A stretch of 64,000 nucleotides of DNA from contig CALZGM010000002.1 of NCBI GenBank assembly GCA_945787015.1, positions 110,689 through 174,688 on the forward strand. Direction: 5' to 3'. Numbering within the stretch: position 1 is the stretch's first letter; each line of letters starts with the position of its first letter. The notes under the pieces are model-generated. The model ran no database searches. It saw nothing but the letters and a program-made list of their open reading frames with translations, and was not told the origin of the DNA. Position numbers and translations under genes: made by a program. Positions 42,071-51,660 of the stretch are shown piece after piece. Source of the DNA: an uncultured Roseburia sp. GTDB lineage: Bacteria > Bacillota > Clostridia > Lachnospirales > Lachnospiraceae.

Positions 42071-43747
42071 ATGGATAAAGAATTTGCAGACAAAATGATT
42101 TCACAATTTCAAAAAAAGTTCTTCGGATATGCACTGAGCAAATGTAATGACATGGCAGAGGCTGAAGAACTGGCGTCGCGTATTACCTGTGAAGCCTACA
42201 TGACACTGCGCACGGTGGAAGATGTCTATAACTGGGAAGGCTATCTTTATAAAATTGCCGCAAACGTCTATGCCCGTTATGTAAAAGAGCAGGTACAGCA
42301 AAAATCAGACAATATTTCTGATATGGAAGTGCAAAGTGAAGAAAATTTTGAAGCGGAGTACATAAAAAAGGAAGAACTGGAACTGCTAAAGCGGGAGGTG
42401 GCGTGGCTTTCAAAGCGACACCGCGAGATTGTGTTATTACATTACTATCATAATAAGAAACTGGCAGAAATTGCAGAGATTTTAGAACTGCCGGAGGGAA
42501 CGGTAAAATGGCATTTATCCGATGCCAAAAAGCTGCTAAAGAAAGGAATGAAACAGATGCGGACGGAAGGAAACCTGGGATTGGAACCAATTAAGCTGGT
42601 GCGTATGGGGAATATAGGATCAGTGGGGCAAATGGGAGATACCAGTGAATTTTTGAATTCCAAGCTGCGCCAGAACATCGCCTATGCGGCTTATTTTGAG
42701 CCAAAGACCATAGAAGAAATCGCAAAGGAATTAGGGGTCAGTCCGGTGTTCATTGAAGATGAAGTTGCTTATTTGGAGGAGTATGGTTTTCTGGATTTGT
42801 TGCCGGGACAGAAACACCGGACCAATATTTACATTGACTGCCTGCCTTATGAGGCGGTGCAAAAGGCTCGGGAAATAGAAGCAGAAGTTGCCCGGATAAT
42901 TTGCGATGAATATGTCCCCGAAGTGGTGAAGCTGGCAGAGCACTATGACAAAAAGAACATTTATGTTCCGGAGGATGATTTTAATTATTTCCTGTGGTCA
43001 GTGATTCCCATGGCAGTATGTGAATATTCCATCGGAAGCTTTGACTGGCAGGAGATAAGAAGAAAAAACTACATGGTAAAACGTAAGGATGGAGGAGATT
43101 ATGCGGCCATTGCAAGGCTCTACCAGCCACAGACAGAGGAGTTACTGGAAAAGGAATATGTCTGCGGACCAATGTATGCAGGAGATGAGGAAATACCGGT
43201 ATTTGCATGGGTGCTCTCCACAAATTATGAAGACAGAGCGCATGGTCCGATTCCGGATTCCATCAATGATTATCAGGTATTTCAGATGTATCTGAAGGGA
43301 AACCTACCAAAATCGGAGGCACTTTTGGATAAATACATAAGGCTGTATGATCGTGGACTGCTAAGGCAGACGGATGATGCGGTAAATGTAATTGTTGTAA
43401 AAGAAAGCTTAGAAAAGGGATTGTTTTCAGAGATAAAGAAACACGAAAACGGGGAGTATGACAAGATTGATTTTGCGGGAAGCCTGCGAAACTACCTGCC
43501 AAAGATGCCGGATACGTTGAGAGAAAAGTTAGAAAACCTTATCGAAAAGAAAATCAGATTTCAAAAAGAGTATCAGCCGAAACATATGCACGGGATGGTC
43601 GAAATTTATGAGAAGGCAAGACAGATTAATATTTACATGGTGATAGAAGAACTGTTAAAACGGGAAATCTTAAAGCCATTGACCGATGATCAAAAGAAGG
43701 GTGTCATGACGGTTGTACATAGCGATACTCTGCCGGGGGAGAACTGA
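42071..43747 (+). CDS. ECF-type sigma factor with a very large C-terminal extension
   Basis: A 558-residue protein. Residues 1-165 form sigma-70 regions 2 and 4: AEELASRITCEAYMTL, NWEGYLYKIAANVYARYV and SKRHREIVLLHYYHNKKLAE with LPEGTVKWHLSDAKKLLK. The remaining 390 residues are an extension with a second winged-helix-like part (TIEEIAKELGVSPVFIEDEV, then YLEEYGFLDLLPG) and a sensor-like alpha/beta part. Standard ECF sigma factors have about 180 residues. No anti-sigma gene follows; instead two ABC half-transporters do, so the extension may itself sense the signal and the sigma factor may control the exporters. The start follows TTGGAGAAACC. Confidence 0.85.
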   Translation: MDKEFADKMISQFQKKFFGYALSKCNDMAEAEELASRITCEAYMTLRTVEDVYNWEGYLYKIAANVYARYVKEQVQQKSDNISDMEVQSEENFEAEYIKKEELELLKREVAWLSKRHREIVLLHYYHNKKLAEIAEILELPEGTVKWHLSDAKKLLKKGMKQMRTEGNLGLEPIKLVRMGNIGSVGQMGDTSEFLNSKLRQNIAYAAYFEPKTIEEIAKELGVSPVFIEDEVAYLEEYGFLDLLPGQKHRTNIYIDCLPYEAVQKAREIEAEVARIICDEYVPEVVKLAEHYDKKNIYVPEDDFNYFLWSVIPMAVCEYSIGSFDWQEIRRKNYMVKRKDGGDYAAIARLYQPQTEELLEKEYVCGPMYAGDEEIPVFAWVLSTNYEDRAHGPIPDSINDYQVFQMYLKGNLPKSEALLDKYIRLYDRGLLRQTDDAVNVIVVKESLEKGLFSEIKKHENGEYDKIDFAGSLRNYLPKMPDTLREKLENLIEKKIRFQKEYQPKHMHGMVEIYEKARQINIYMVIEELLKREILKPLTDDQKKGVMTVVHSDTLPGEN

Positions 43748-43868
43748 TTTTACCCGGAAAAAATAACCTGTTGCATTGCGAAAATAACCTCTTGATGAAA
43801 GGCTATTGAAGCGGGGGAGTGCAATGGTTATAGTAGCAGATAGAAAATAGATTAAGGGAGTAAGAGTG

Positions 43869-45683
43869 ATGAAACAAAAGGAAAAGTACAATGTGCTATC
43901 AGTCATCAAGCGGATGCTGGCATATATGTGGAAACAGGACAGAGCGCAGTTTGCAAGAATTGCATGTTATACCGTGGTTGCCGCAATCTATCCGTTTATG
44001 GCAGTGATCCTGCCCAAGCTTGCGATTGGTATTTTAGAACAGGGCGGCGCGGATGCGGTAAAAAATCTGGTGATGGCTATGGGGATTTATCTTCTGGCAG
44101 CGGGAAGCCTTGCCGTAGGAATGAACTATCTGAAGAGCTATATTGAAACACGCAACATGCGAATCCGCCTTCTTTATTTAGCCGGGCAGTCGAAAAAATT
44201 GCAGCGGATGGATTATTGCTATCATGAGGATGCGAAATTCCTGGAAACGTATGATAAAGGGATGAATGCCGGTAACAATAATGCAAACGGTATTGAGGGA
44301 CTTTATAATAAGCTTTCCCAGTTGCCGGCGAAGTTTCTTACTCTGCTTGGGATGGTCATTTTGGCAGGAGCCTTAAGTCCGTTGCTCCTTGTTTCACTGG
44401 TGCTGCATGTGCTTGTGATTATGTGGACCTCTAAGCGGACGCATGACTATGAATATTCAAAGAAAGAGCAGGTTTCAAAAGCAAACCGACGCATCAATTA
44501 TTATCAGAAAACCTCACAGGATTTTTCCTATGGAAAGGATATCCGTATTTTCAACTTAAGAAAACGGATTATGGATAATTATCAGGAAGAAATTAATGCA
44601 GCTGTGAAGCTGCAGCGGATGATTCGAAACCGGGAGTATCTGTTGGGGTTGCTTGGAATTGCAACCTTGTTACTTACGAATGCCCTTATTTATGGAACCT
44701 TAGTTTGGCGGGTACTGGGTGGTATGCCGGTCAGCTCCTTCACGATGTATGTGACCATGACGACCTCCCTTATGGCATTGATGCTGGATTTCGGAAAGGA
44801 TTTGTCTTTCATCTGGAATGAAGGCGAATATGTAAATGACTTTTATCGTCTGCTGGATGCACCACTCGTTGCAGAGGGCGAAAAAACCATGGAAGACGTC
44901 ATGATAGGTGGGACGCATAAGAGCCTTGAAATCGTATTCGACCATGTAACCTTCCGCTATCCGGGAACGGAAAAAAATGTGTTTACAGACTTAAACTTTA
45001 CGATTCATGCAGGAGAACGTCTGGCAATTGTAGGTGTCAACGGTGCCGGAAAATCTACTCTGGTAAAACTAATGACGGGACTTTTTGCACCGACAGAAGG
45101 ACATATCTATATCAACGGCGTGGACCTTACGGAAATGAAAAAGGAAGAACTGTATCAGCTTTATTCAGCAGTCTTCCAGGATGTCAATATTTTGGCATTT
45201 CCGATTCGGGAAAATGTGGCTTGTAAGTCCGAGAATGTGGATGATGCCCGTGTACAAACTGCCTTGGATAAGGTAGGCTTGTGGAAAAAGGTAGAAGGCT
45301 TTGAAAAAGGCTTAGACCAGATGATGCTAAAGGTGATTGATGAAGACGGAACCGATTTTTCCGGCGGTGAAAGACAAAAGCTGTCTATTGCCAGAGGCTT
45401 ATACAAGGATGCACCGATGGTGATTATGGATGAACCGACAGCAGCTTTAGATGCATTGGCAGAAGCAGAGATTTATGAGAATTTCAGCAGTTTAGTAGAG
45501 GGAAAGACAGCAGTGTACATCTCCCATCGTCTGGCCAGCACACGTTTCTGCGACAAGATTGCGTTATTTGACGCCGATGGTCTGGAAGAATACGGAAGTC
45601 ATGAGGAGCTTATGGAGCGAAAAGGAAAATATTACGAGATGTTCGTGATTCAGGGAAAATACTATCAGGAGGCAACCGCATGA
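43869..45683 (+). CDS. ABC half-transporter (permease-ATPase), first subunit
   Basis: A 604-residue protein with six membrane segments (1-330) fused to an ATPase: Walker A GVNGAGKSTL, Q-loop in AVFQDVNILAF, signature FSGGERQKLSIA, Walker B MVIMDEPTAAL and H-loop YISHRL. The ATG at 43869 is favoured over the GTG one codon earlier; GGGAGTAAGAG is the ribosome site. It overlaps the next gene by four bases (ATGA). The pair forms a heterodimeric exporter of lipid, peptide or drug type. Confidence 0.88.
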   Translation: MKQKEKYNVLSVIKRMLAYMWKQDRAQFARIACYTVVAAIYPFMAVILPKLAIGILEQGGADAVKNLVMAMGIYLLAAGSLAVGMNYLKSYIETRNMRIRLLYLAGQSKKLQRMDYCYHEDAKFLETYDKGMNAGNNNANGIEGLYNKLSQLPAKFLTLLGMVILAGALSPLLLVSLVLHVLVIMWTSKRTHDYEYSKKEQVSKANRRINYYQKTSQDFSYGKDIRIFNLRKRIMDNYQEEINAAVKLQRMIRNREYLLGLLGIATLLLTNALIYGTLVWRVLGGMPVSSFTMYVTMTTSLMALMLDFGKDLSFIWNEGEYVNDFYRLLDAPLVAEGEKTMEDVMIGGTHKSLEIVFDHVTFRYPGTEKNVFTDLNFTIHAGERLAIVGVNGAGKSTLVKLMTGLFAPTEGHIYINGVDLTEMKKEELYQLYSAVFQDVNILAFPIRENVACKSENVDDARVQTALDKVGLWKKVEGFEKGLDQMMLKVIDEDGTDFSGGERQKLSIARGLYKDAPMVIMDEPTAALDALAEAEIYENFSSLVEGKTAVYISHRLASTRFCDKIALFDADGLEEYGSHEELMERKGKYYEMFVIQGKYYQEATA

Positions 45684-47470
45684 AAAAATTACTTCACTTT
45701 TTAAAACTGGCATGGTCTGTTTCTCCTTCTTATTTACTGCTTTTGGTCGCACAGTCAGTCTGTAACGCAGCAAAGACCATTTTCAATACCATTTTGCCGA
45801 TGTTTTTGGTCAATGAATTAATCGGGGCAAGAGATGTGAAGCAGCTTGCGCTGTACAGTGGACTTATTATTCTGAATAATGTAGGAATGACCTTTCTTAG
45901 CAATACCTTTACTCGCTTTACGAGCGTAGGGGAGAAAAAAACCGGCGATGGCATGTTAAAGCTTTTGTCGGAAAAAATTATGAATTTAGAATATTCTTAT
46001 CTGGAAAATCCGACCTATCTGGATTTAAAGGAAAGAGCTGTATTTGCTTTACAGAACCAGAGTGCCATTACAGGGATGATTCGTGTCATCACAGAGGTTG
46101 TCAGTCAGGGCTTGACACTGGTGGGCTTGTTAGCAATTTTAATTACCTTAGGCCCGGTACTGATTGTGGTATTAGTCATCGGAATTCTTTTGATTTTGTG
46201 GATTTACAGTAAAGTTTCGAAAGAAATGACGGATTTGATGCAGGAGCTGATTCCGATTAACCGCCGCTTTGGCTATTATCTGAATCTGGCATGGAATAAG
46301 GAAGCACAGAAGGATATCCGTCTCTATGATATGGAAGAAATGATTACAGACAGAATCGTGGAATATGCCAATGATACCTGCGATTACTTTGAAAAGATAC
46401 AGATTGACATGGGAAAAGCTACCGGAAAGATGGCAGCCGTCAGCGAGGGCGTTGCGGCAATCAGTTACGGCTATGTCGGAATTCGTACCCTGACAACTAC
46501 GTTTGGATCGTTGCTATCTTTAGGCGAGTTGACCATGTATGTGTCCGCAGCGATTAATTTTTCTACCATGATTACCGGCTTTGGAGAAGCCATCATTAAT
46601 CTGATGCAGTTTATGGAATTCTTAAATCCGTATATGGAATTTATGGCTTTACCGGAAGAGACAAAGCAGAGCGGAAAAGAGCCATTTACGGGAGAGGTAG
46701 AAACGGTAGAATTTAAAAATGTGACCTTTACCTATCCGAATGCCGAAAAACCGGTTCTAAAAAATATTTCCTTCTCCATCCATAAGGGAGAAAAAATATC
46801 CATTGTTGGCTTAAACGGTGCCGGAAAATCGACACTGGTGAAGTTACTCTGCCGTATGTATCAGGCCGACAGCGGAGAGATTCTGATTAACGGAAGGAAC
46901 ATCTATGACTATGAATATGTTTCTTATATGAAGACCATTTCAGCTGTCTTTCAGGATTACCGCCTGTTTAATTTTACGATTGCGGAAAATGTATCCTGTC
47001 AGCAGAAGGATGCGGACAGAAACGAGATTCAGCGTCTGATTTATGAGGTTGGGTTACAGGAAAAGATAGAAGAGTTAAAGGATGGCATCGATAGCCGCTT
47101 TGGCAAGGAATATGACGAGGACGGCATCGAAATGTCAGGCGGACAGGGGCAGAAAATCGCTATTGCAAGAGCCTTATATAAGAAGGCTTCCATGGTTATC
47201 TTAGATGAACCGGCAAGTGCTCTAGATCCGATTGCAGAGGCGGAAATCTATGAGAAATTCAACAGCCTCGTGGAGGATAAGACGGCCATCTATATTTCTC
47301 ACCGTATGTCATCTTCCGTATTTTGTGACAGGATTCTGATTATTGATGGTGGAACCGTGGCAGATTTTGATACACACGAGAACCTGATGAAAAAGACAGA
47401 CAGCTTGTATTACAAGCTCTTTATGTCGCAGGCAGAAAACTATAAACTGGAACCAAGTGCCTCTTTTTAG
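45680..47470 (+). CDS. ABC half-transporter (permease-ATPase), second subunit
   Basis: A 596-residue protein of the same build: six membrane helices and an ATPase with Walker A GLNGAGKSTL, signature MSGGQGQKIAIARAL, Walker B MVILDEPASAL and H-loop YISHRM. Compared with its partner the signature has GGQ in place of GGE. It is translated with the first subunit (ATGA overlap). The 3' end overlaps the convergent ANTAR gene by four bases, so no terminator lies between them. Confidence 0.88.
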   Translation: MKKLLHFLKLAWSVSPSYLLLLVAQSVCNAAKTIFNTILPMFLVNELIGARDVKQLALYSGLIILNNVGMTFLSNTFTRFTSVGEKKTGDGMLKLLSEKIMNLEYSYLENPTYLDLKERAVFALQNQSAITGMIRVITEVVSQGLTLVGLLAILITLGPVLIVVLVIGILLILWIYSKVSKEMTDLMQELIPINRRFGYYLNLAWNKEAQKDIRLYDMEEMITDRIVEYANDTCDYFEKIQIDMGKATGKMAAVSEGVAAISYGYVGIRTLTTTFGSLLSLGELTMYVSAAINFSTMITGFGEAIINLMQFMEFLNPYMEFMALPEETKQSGKEPFTGEVETVEFKNVTFTYPNAEKPVLKNISFSIHKGEKISIVGLNGAGKSTLVKLLCRMYQADSGEILINGRNIYDYEYVSYMKTISAVFQDYRLFNFTIAENVSCQQKDADRNEIQRLIYEVGLQEKIEELKDGIDSRFGKEYDEDGIEMSGGQGQKIAIARALYKKASMVILDEPASALDPIAEAEIYEKFNSLVEDKTAIYISHRMSSSVFCDRILIIDGGTVADFDTHENLMKKTDSLYYKLFMSQAENYKLEPSASF

Positions 47471-48051
47471 GAATAGGTCTTGATAATATTTTCCGCAATG
47501 GATTTTTTGGAAGTGCAGCAATCCATTGCCTGTCGTTCTATGTAGTGGTGGGCATCCGGCTCGCTCATTTTTAACTCGCTAATAAGCAGCCATTTGGCTC
47601 GGTTGACCAGTCGGATTTCTGCCATCTTTTCTTCCAGTGTCAGGTTTTTCTTTTCAAACTGACGTAAGCGTTCTCTGGCACTTTCCATCCAGCTTAAGGC
47701 TTGTACTAAAATCGGCTTGGCGGTTGGCTTTGGCAGTGTAAATACCCCATATTCCGCAACCCGGTCATGGATACTGTCATGGACATCATTTTTGGCAAAT
47801 AAAAGAACTACCGTATCTTTGCAAGCCGCGCTGTCAATGGCAAAACGGATACCGGCATCGTCCGGGAGCGGTGAATTCACAAAGATAAAATCAAAGGAGC
47901 GCTCAGCAAGAACGCGTTTGGCGGCGCTGATGCTATTTACAGTATAAACCGGATAATAAGCAGATTCAGGGAGCAATGCAGTAAATGCCAAGTTGAAGTT
48001 GTCTGCTGCGGATACGAGAAGTATACTGTAGACGCGTTCTCTTAAACTCAT
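47467..48051 (-). CDS. ANTAR-domain antitermination regulator with pseudo-receiver
   Basis: A 194-residue protein with a receiver-like domain (1-120) and a C-terminal ANTAR RNA-binding domain (about 135-190; AKWLLISELKMSEPDAHHYIERQAMD). In the receiver the phospho-acceptor aspartate is replaced by N59 (FIFVNSPLPDDAG) and the first acidic pair is missing, so it is probably not phosphorylated in the usual way. ANTAR proteins bind hexaloop hairpins in leaders of nitrogen genes and prevent termination. It lies 18 bp after a glutamine synthetase gene in the same operon, and a candidate hairpin stands before glnN. Confidence 0.87.
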   Translation of the reverse strand: MSLRERVYSILLVSAADNFNLAFTALLPESAYYPVYTVNSISAAKRVLAERSFDFIFVNSPLPDDAGIRFAIDSAACKDTVVLLFAKNDVHDSIHDRVAEYGVFTLPKPTAKPILVQALSWMESARERLRQFEKKNLTLEEKMAEIRLVNRAKWLLISELKMSEPDAHHYIERQAMDCCTSKKSIAENIIKTYS

Positions 48052-48069
48052 ATTGCTCCCTCCTTTGTA

Positions 48070-49293
48070 TTAGTATATGGTTTCTGTTTTACAATATATG
48101 CTTAGAATTTTTTCCGGGATATGTTCCCTAATAAAGTCACTTTCCCAAGCAACAGTACAGGCAGATGCTAAATCCTGTGGCAGACACTCGTAATTTGCAA
48201 GGATTTCCGGAGCTGCTTTATACAGGTTAAAGTCTGCTGCTTTTGGTAAAGCTAGTTTATGCTCAATGCCATATAGACCGGCGTAAATCATCAATGTAAA
48301 AGCCAGATAAGGATTGGCAGTTGGGTCCGGTGAACGGAGCTCTGCACGGCGGTATTCACCGACTGCAGCCGGAATTCTGACCAGCTGGGAGCGATTCTCA
48401 CTGGACCAGGAAATGTAAGCAGGAGCTTTGTTGCTGCCAAAACGCTTATAAGAATCTTCGGTAGGGTTTAAGAAAGCGGTCATATCGGAGGCCTTGGCAA
48501 GGACACCAGCAATCATTTCATTCAAATAATCAGAACCATCTGCTGCCTTTACAGACATATTAATGTGGAAGCCATTTCCCGGCTTGCCGCTAAGCGGCTT
48601 TGGCCGAAAATCAGCATGAAGTCCGTTACGGTGTGCGGTTGTTCGAACCACTGTCTGAAAGGTCATGACATTATCTGCTGCGGTAAGCGCATCGGAATAA
48701 CGGAAGTCAATTTCATTCTGCCCCGGGCCCTCTTCGTGGTGAGAGCTTTCCGGTCGAATGCCCATCTGCTCTAAGGTGAGACAGATTTCGCGGCGGATGT
48801 TTTCACCCTTGTCTTCCGGTGCGATATCCATATAGCCTGCGGTATCATATGGTTCTGTGGTTGGCTCTCCGTCTTCATTCAACTTAAAGAGGTAGAATTC
48901 CTGCTCGGCACCGAAGGAAAAATGATATCCGGCAGCTTCCGCATCTCTCATCGCCTGGATTAAAAGCCTGCGGGAATCACATTCAAAAGGAGTACCATCC
49001 GGATAGGAAATGCTGCAGAACATGCGGACAACGCGGCCGTGTTCCGGGCGCCATGGTAGTGGCATCAATGTTTCCGGGTCCGGATGAAGCAGTAAATCGG
49101 AATGAGATTCATCTCCAAAACCGGTAATCGCAGAAGCATCAAATGCAATCCCATGCGAGAATGCACGGGGAAGCTCCTCCGGCATAATCGAGATATTCTT
49201 TTGTTTACCAAATACATCACAAAAGGCAAGACGGATAAATTTTACGTCCTCTTCCTCTACGTACTGAATGACTTCTTGGTTTGAATACTTCAT
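48070..49293 (-). CDS. Glutamine synthetase family protein (GS-I-like, short form)
   Basis: A 407-residue enzyme of the glutamine synthetase fold: beta-grasp start (VKFIRLAFCDVFGKQKNISI), SFGAEQEFYLF (metal-binding E), SSHHEEGPGQNEIDFRY (the GAGCH-like region), KPLSGKPGNGFHINMS (ATP/Glu loop) and NRSQLVRIPA. It is about 40 residues shorter than usual GS-I, with the adenylylation tyrosine region lacking. It may be a true GS or a related gamma-glutamyl ligase. It shares an operon with the ANTAR regulator and diverges from glnN. Confidence 0.88.
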   Translation of the reverse strand: MKYSNQEVIQYVEEEDVKFIRLAFCDVFGKQKNISIMPEELPRAFSHGIAFDASAITGFGDESHSDLLLHPDPETLMPLPWRPEHGRVVRMFCSISYPDGTPFECDSRRLLIQAMRDAEAAGYHFSFGAEQEFYLFKLNEDGEPTTEPYDTAGYMDIAPEDKGENIRREICLTLEQMGIRPESSHHEEGPGQNEIDFRYSDALTAADNVMTFQTVVRTTAHRNGLHADFRPKPLSGKPGNGFHINMSVKAADGSDYLNEMIAGVLAKASDMTAFLNPTEDSYKRFGSNKAPAYISWSSENRSQLVRIPAAVGEYRRAELRSPDPTANPYLAFTLMIYAGLYGIEHKLALPKAADFNLYKAAPEILANYECLPQDLASACTVAWESDFIREHIPEKILSIYCKTETIY

Positions 49294-49342
49294 AATCCTA
49301 CCTACTTTCTGTTCATTTGCTACATATTATTCATCTGTAATC

Positions 49343-49371
49343 TTTATACAGCATATTTGTTTCCTTGTCAA
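49343..49371 (-). promoter_or_regulatory. Promoter of the GS-ANTAR operon
   Basis: TTGACA (49366-49371) and TATAAA (49343-49348) on the minus strand, spaced 17 bp, 49 bp before the start codon. Confidence 0.8.
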
Positions 49372-49428
49372 CAATAGTGCAAAACCATTCTGCGAAAAAT
49401 TTCTTGAAAAAATATTGCAAATAGAGGG

Positions 49429-49457
49429 TTGACAAATTTTTCCGGCGGGTGTATATT
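49429..49457 (+). promoter_or_regulatory. Promoter of the glnN-amt operon
   Basis: TTGACA (49429-49434), a 17-bp spacer and TATATT (49452-49457). Transcription would begin around 49464, just before the hairpin at 49474. Confidence 0.8.
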
Positions 49458-49473
49458 GCAGTGCATAAGGCAA

Positions 49474-49514
49474 GGGAGTCTTTGAGATTGTTCTCGAAGA
49501 CTCTCTTTTTTTTT
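49474..49514 (+). terminator. Leader attenuator with ANTAR-type hexaloop before glnN
   Basis: GGGAGTCTT (49474-49482) pairs with AAGACTCTC (49497-49505), extended by T-G and GAG/CTC to a loop of six bases, ATTGTT (49487-49492), followed by nine T residues. A at loop position 1 and G at position 4 are the bases recognised by ANTAR proteins. The ANTAR gene lies 1.5 kb away. Whether binding stops or allows read-through is not shown. Confidence 0.7.
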
Positions 49515-49537
49515 ATATCGAAAAAGGAGAGACTATT

Positions 49538-51634
49538 ATGAAAAATGTACCTGATTATTTTGGCAGCTTAGTTTTTGATGACAGAGTCATGAAGGCTAAT
49601 TTGTCTGCAGAAGTTTATCAATCATTAAGAAAAACAATTGATGAAGGAGCAAAGCTTGATCTTAGTGTTGCAAATGCAGTAGCAGGCGCAATGAAGGACT
49701 GGGCAGTAGCAAATGGAGCTACCCATTATACACATTGGTTCCAGCCACTCACCGGAATTACCGCAGAGAAGCATGATAGTTTCATTTCTCCATCACCGGA
49801 TGGCGGCGTGATTATGGAATTCTCCGGCAAAGAATTAATCAAAGGGGAGCCGGATGCATCTTCTTTCCCTTCAGGCGGCTTAAGAGCAACCTTTGAAGCA
49901 AGAGGATATACAGCATGGGACCCAACCTCTTATGCATTTATGAAAGGAAAGACCTTATGTATTCCTACCGCATTCTGTTCATACGGAGGAGAAGCATTGG
50001 ACAAAAAAACACCGCTGCTTCGTTCTATGCAGGCATTAAACAAGCAGGCACTTCGTATTTTACGTCTCTTCGGAAATGAAGATGTAAAATGTGTTCGTAC
50101 ATCAGTAGGACCGGAACAGGAATACTTCTTAATTACAAAGGAAATGTATGAGCAGCGTAGAGATATCCGTTTCACCGGACGCACCTTATTTGGTGCAAAA
50201 CCTCCAAAGGGACAGGAAATGGATGATCACTATTTTGGAGTAATCAAGCCAAGAGTTGCTGCTTTTATGGAAGAGTTAAATGAAGAACTCTGGAAGCTTG
50301 GTATTCTGGCAAAGACAGAACATAATGAGGTTGCACCTGCTCAGCATGAGCTTGCACCGATTTACTCTACAACCAATATTGCAACAGATCATAACCAGAT
50401 TATGATGGAAATTATGCAGAAGGTTGCAGCAAAACATGGTTTGGTATGTCTGCTTCATGAAAAACCATTTGCAGGTGTAAACGGAAGCGGTAAGCATAAC
50501 AACTGGTCTATTTCCACAGATACCGGTGTGAACTTATTATCACCCGGTGAAACACCATATGAAAATGCACAGTTCTTGTTATTCCTCTGTGCAGTGATTA
50601 AAGCAGTAGATGATTATCAGGATTTACTTCGTATCTCCGTTGCAACAGCAGGAAATGACCATCGTCTTGGAGCAAACGAAGCACCACCGGCAGTTGTATC
50701 CATGTTCCTTGGAGATGAGTTAAATGCAGTTTTGGAAGCAATTGAAAACGATACACCATATGCCGGTACAGAAAAGATTCAGATGAAGCTTGGTGTCAAT
50801 GTACTTCCGAAATTTAACCGTGATACAACAGACCGTAACCGTACTTCACCGTTTGCATTTACCGGAAACAAATTTGAATTCCGTATGCTTGGTTCATCTA
50901 ACAGCATTGCCTGTGCAAACATTATGTTAAACAGTGCAGTTGCAGAAAGCTTAAAAATTTATGCAGACCGTTTGGAAAAAGCAGAGGACTTTGAAACCGC
51001 ACTTCACGAAATGATTCGTAAGACCATCAAAGACCACAAGAAGATTATCTTTAACGGAAACGGATATGATGATGCATGGATTAAGGAAGCAACCGAAGAA
51101 CGTGGACTTCTTAATTATCGTACAACAGCGGATTGCTTGCCACACTTACTGGATGAGAAAAATGTAGATATGTTAACCTCCCACAAGGTATTTACAGAGG
51201 CAGAATTAAAATCCAGATATGAAATCACTTTAGAGAATTACTGCAAGACAGTTATCATCGAAGCAAACACCATGGTAGACATGGCTAAGACAGAAATTGC
51301 ACCTGCAATCGAAGCATACGCAGCAGAGCTTGCAAAAACAGCGGCTACAAAGAGAAGTATCGATAGTGCAATCTCCTGCGGCTATGAAATCGGTCTTGTA
51401 AAGAAATTATCTGCATTGACAGAGCAGATTGCAATGAAAGCAGACGAACTGGATGCTGCATTAGTAAGTCTTCATTCCATTGATGATATCGGAGAAGAAG
51501 CAAATGTAATCCGTGATATCATCCTTCCTAAGATGGGTGAATTAAGACTTCCATGTGATGAGGCAGAGACACTTACATCAAAGAAATACTGGCCATTCCC
51601 AACTTATGGCGATTTATTATTCGGTGTAAGATAA
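49538..51634 (+). CDS. glnN: Type III glutamine synthetase
   Basis: A 698-residue GS-III enzyme, the large hexadodecameric form of Bacteroides and many Clostridia, making glutamine from glutamate, ammonia and ATP. Conserved blocks include [57 protein letters not shown] and [20 protein letters not shown]. The length matches the family (about 700). GGAGAG precedes the start, and a hairpin leader controls it. It is followed after 26 bp by the amt-PII gene, consistent with joint use under nitrogen limitation. Confidence 0.95.
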   Translation: MKNVPDYFGSLVFDDRVMKANLSAEVYQSLRKTIDEGAKLDLSVANAVAGAMKDWAVANGATHYTHWFQPLTGITAEKHDSFISPSPDGGVIMEFSGKELIKGEPDASSFPSGGLRATFEARGYTAWDPTSYAFMKGKTLCIPTAFCSYGGEALDKKTPLLRSMQALNKQALRILRLFGNEDVKCVRTSVGPEQEYFLITKEMYEQRRDIRFTGRTLFGAKPPKGQEMDDHYFGVIKPRVAAFMEELNEELWKLGILAKTEHNEVAPAQHELAPIYSTTNIATDHNQIMMEIMQKVAAKHGLVCLLHEKPFAGVNGSGKHNNWSISTDTGVNLLSPGETPYENAQFLLFLCAVIKAVDDYQDLLRISVATAGNDHRLGANEAPPAVVSMFLGDELNAVLEAIENDTPYAGTEKIQMKLGVNVLPKFNRDTTDRNRTSPFAFTGNKFEFRMLGSSNSIACANIMLNSAVAESLKIYADRLEKAEDFETALHEMIRKTIKDHKKIIFNGNGYDDAWIKEATEERGLLNYRTTADCLPHLLDEKNVDMLTSHKVFTEAELKSRYEITLENYCKTVIIEANTMVDMAKTEIAPAIEAYAAELAKTAATKRSIDSAISCGYEIGLVKKLSALTEQIAMKADELDAALVSLHSIDDIGEEANVIRDIILPKMGELRLPCDEAETLTSKKYWPFPTYGDLLFGVR

Positions 51635-51660
51635 AATAAACGAAAACGGAGGATTTAGTT

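Noticed and set aside
49429-49537. glnN leader as a glutamine riboswitch
   Set aside because: The leader is too short and carries one terminator-like hairpin only; the hexaloop fits an ANTAR target better.
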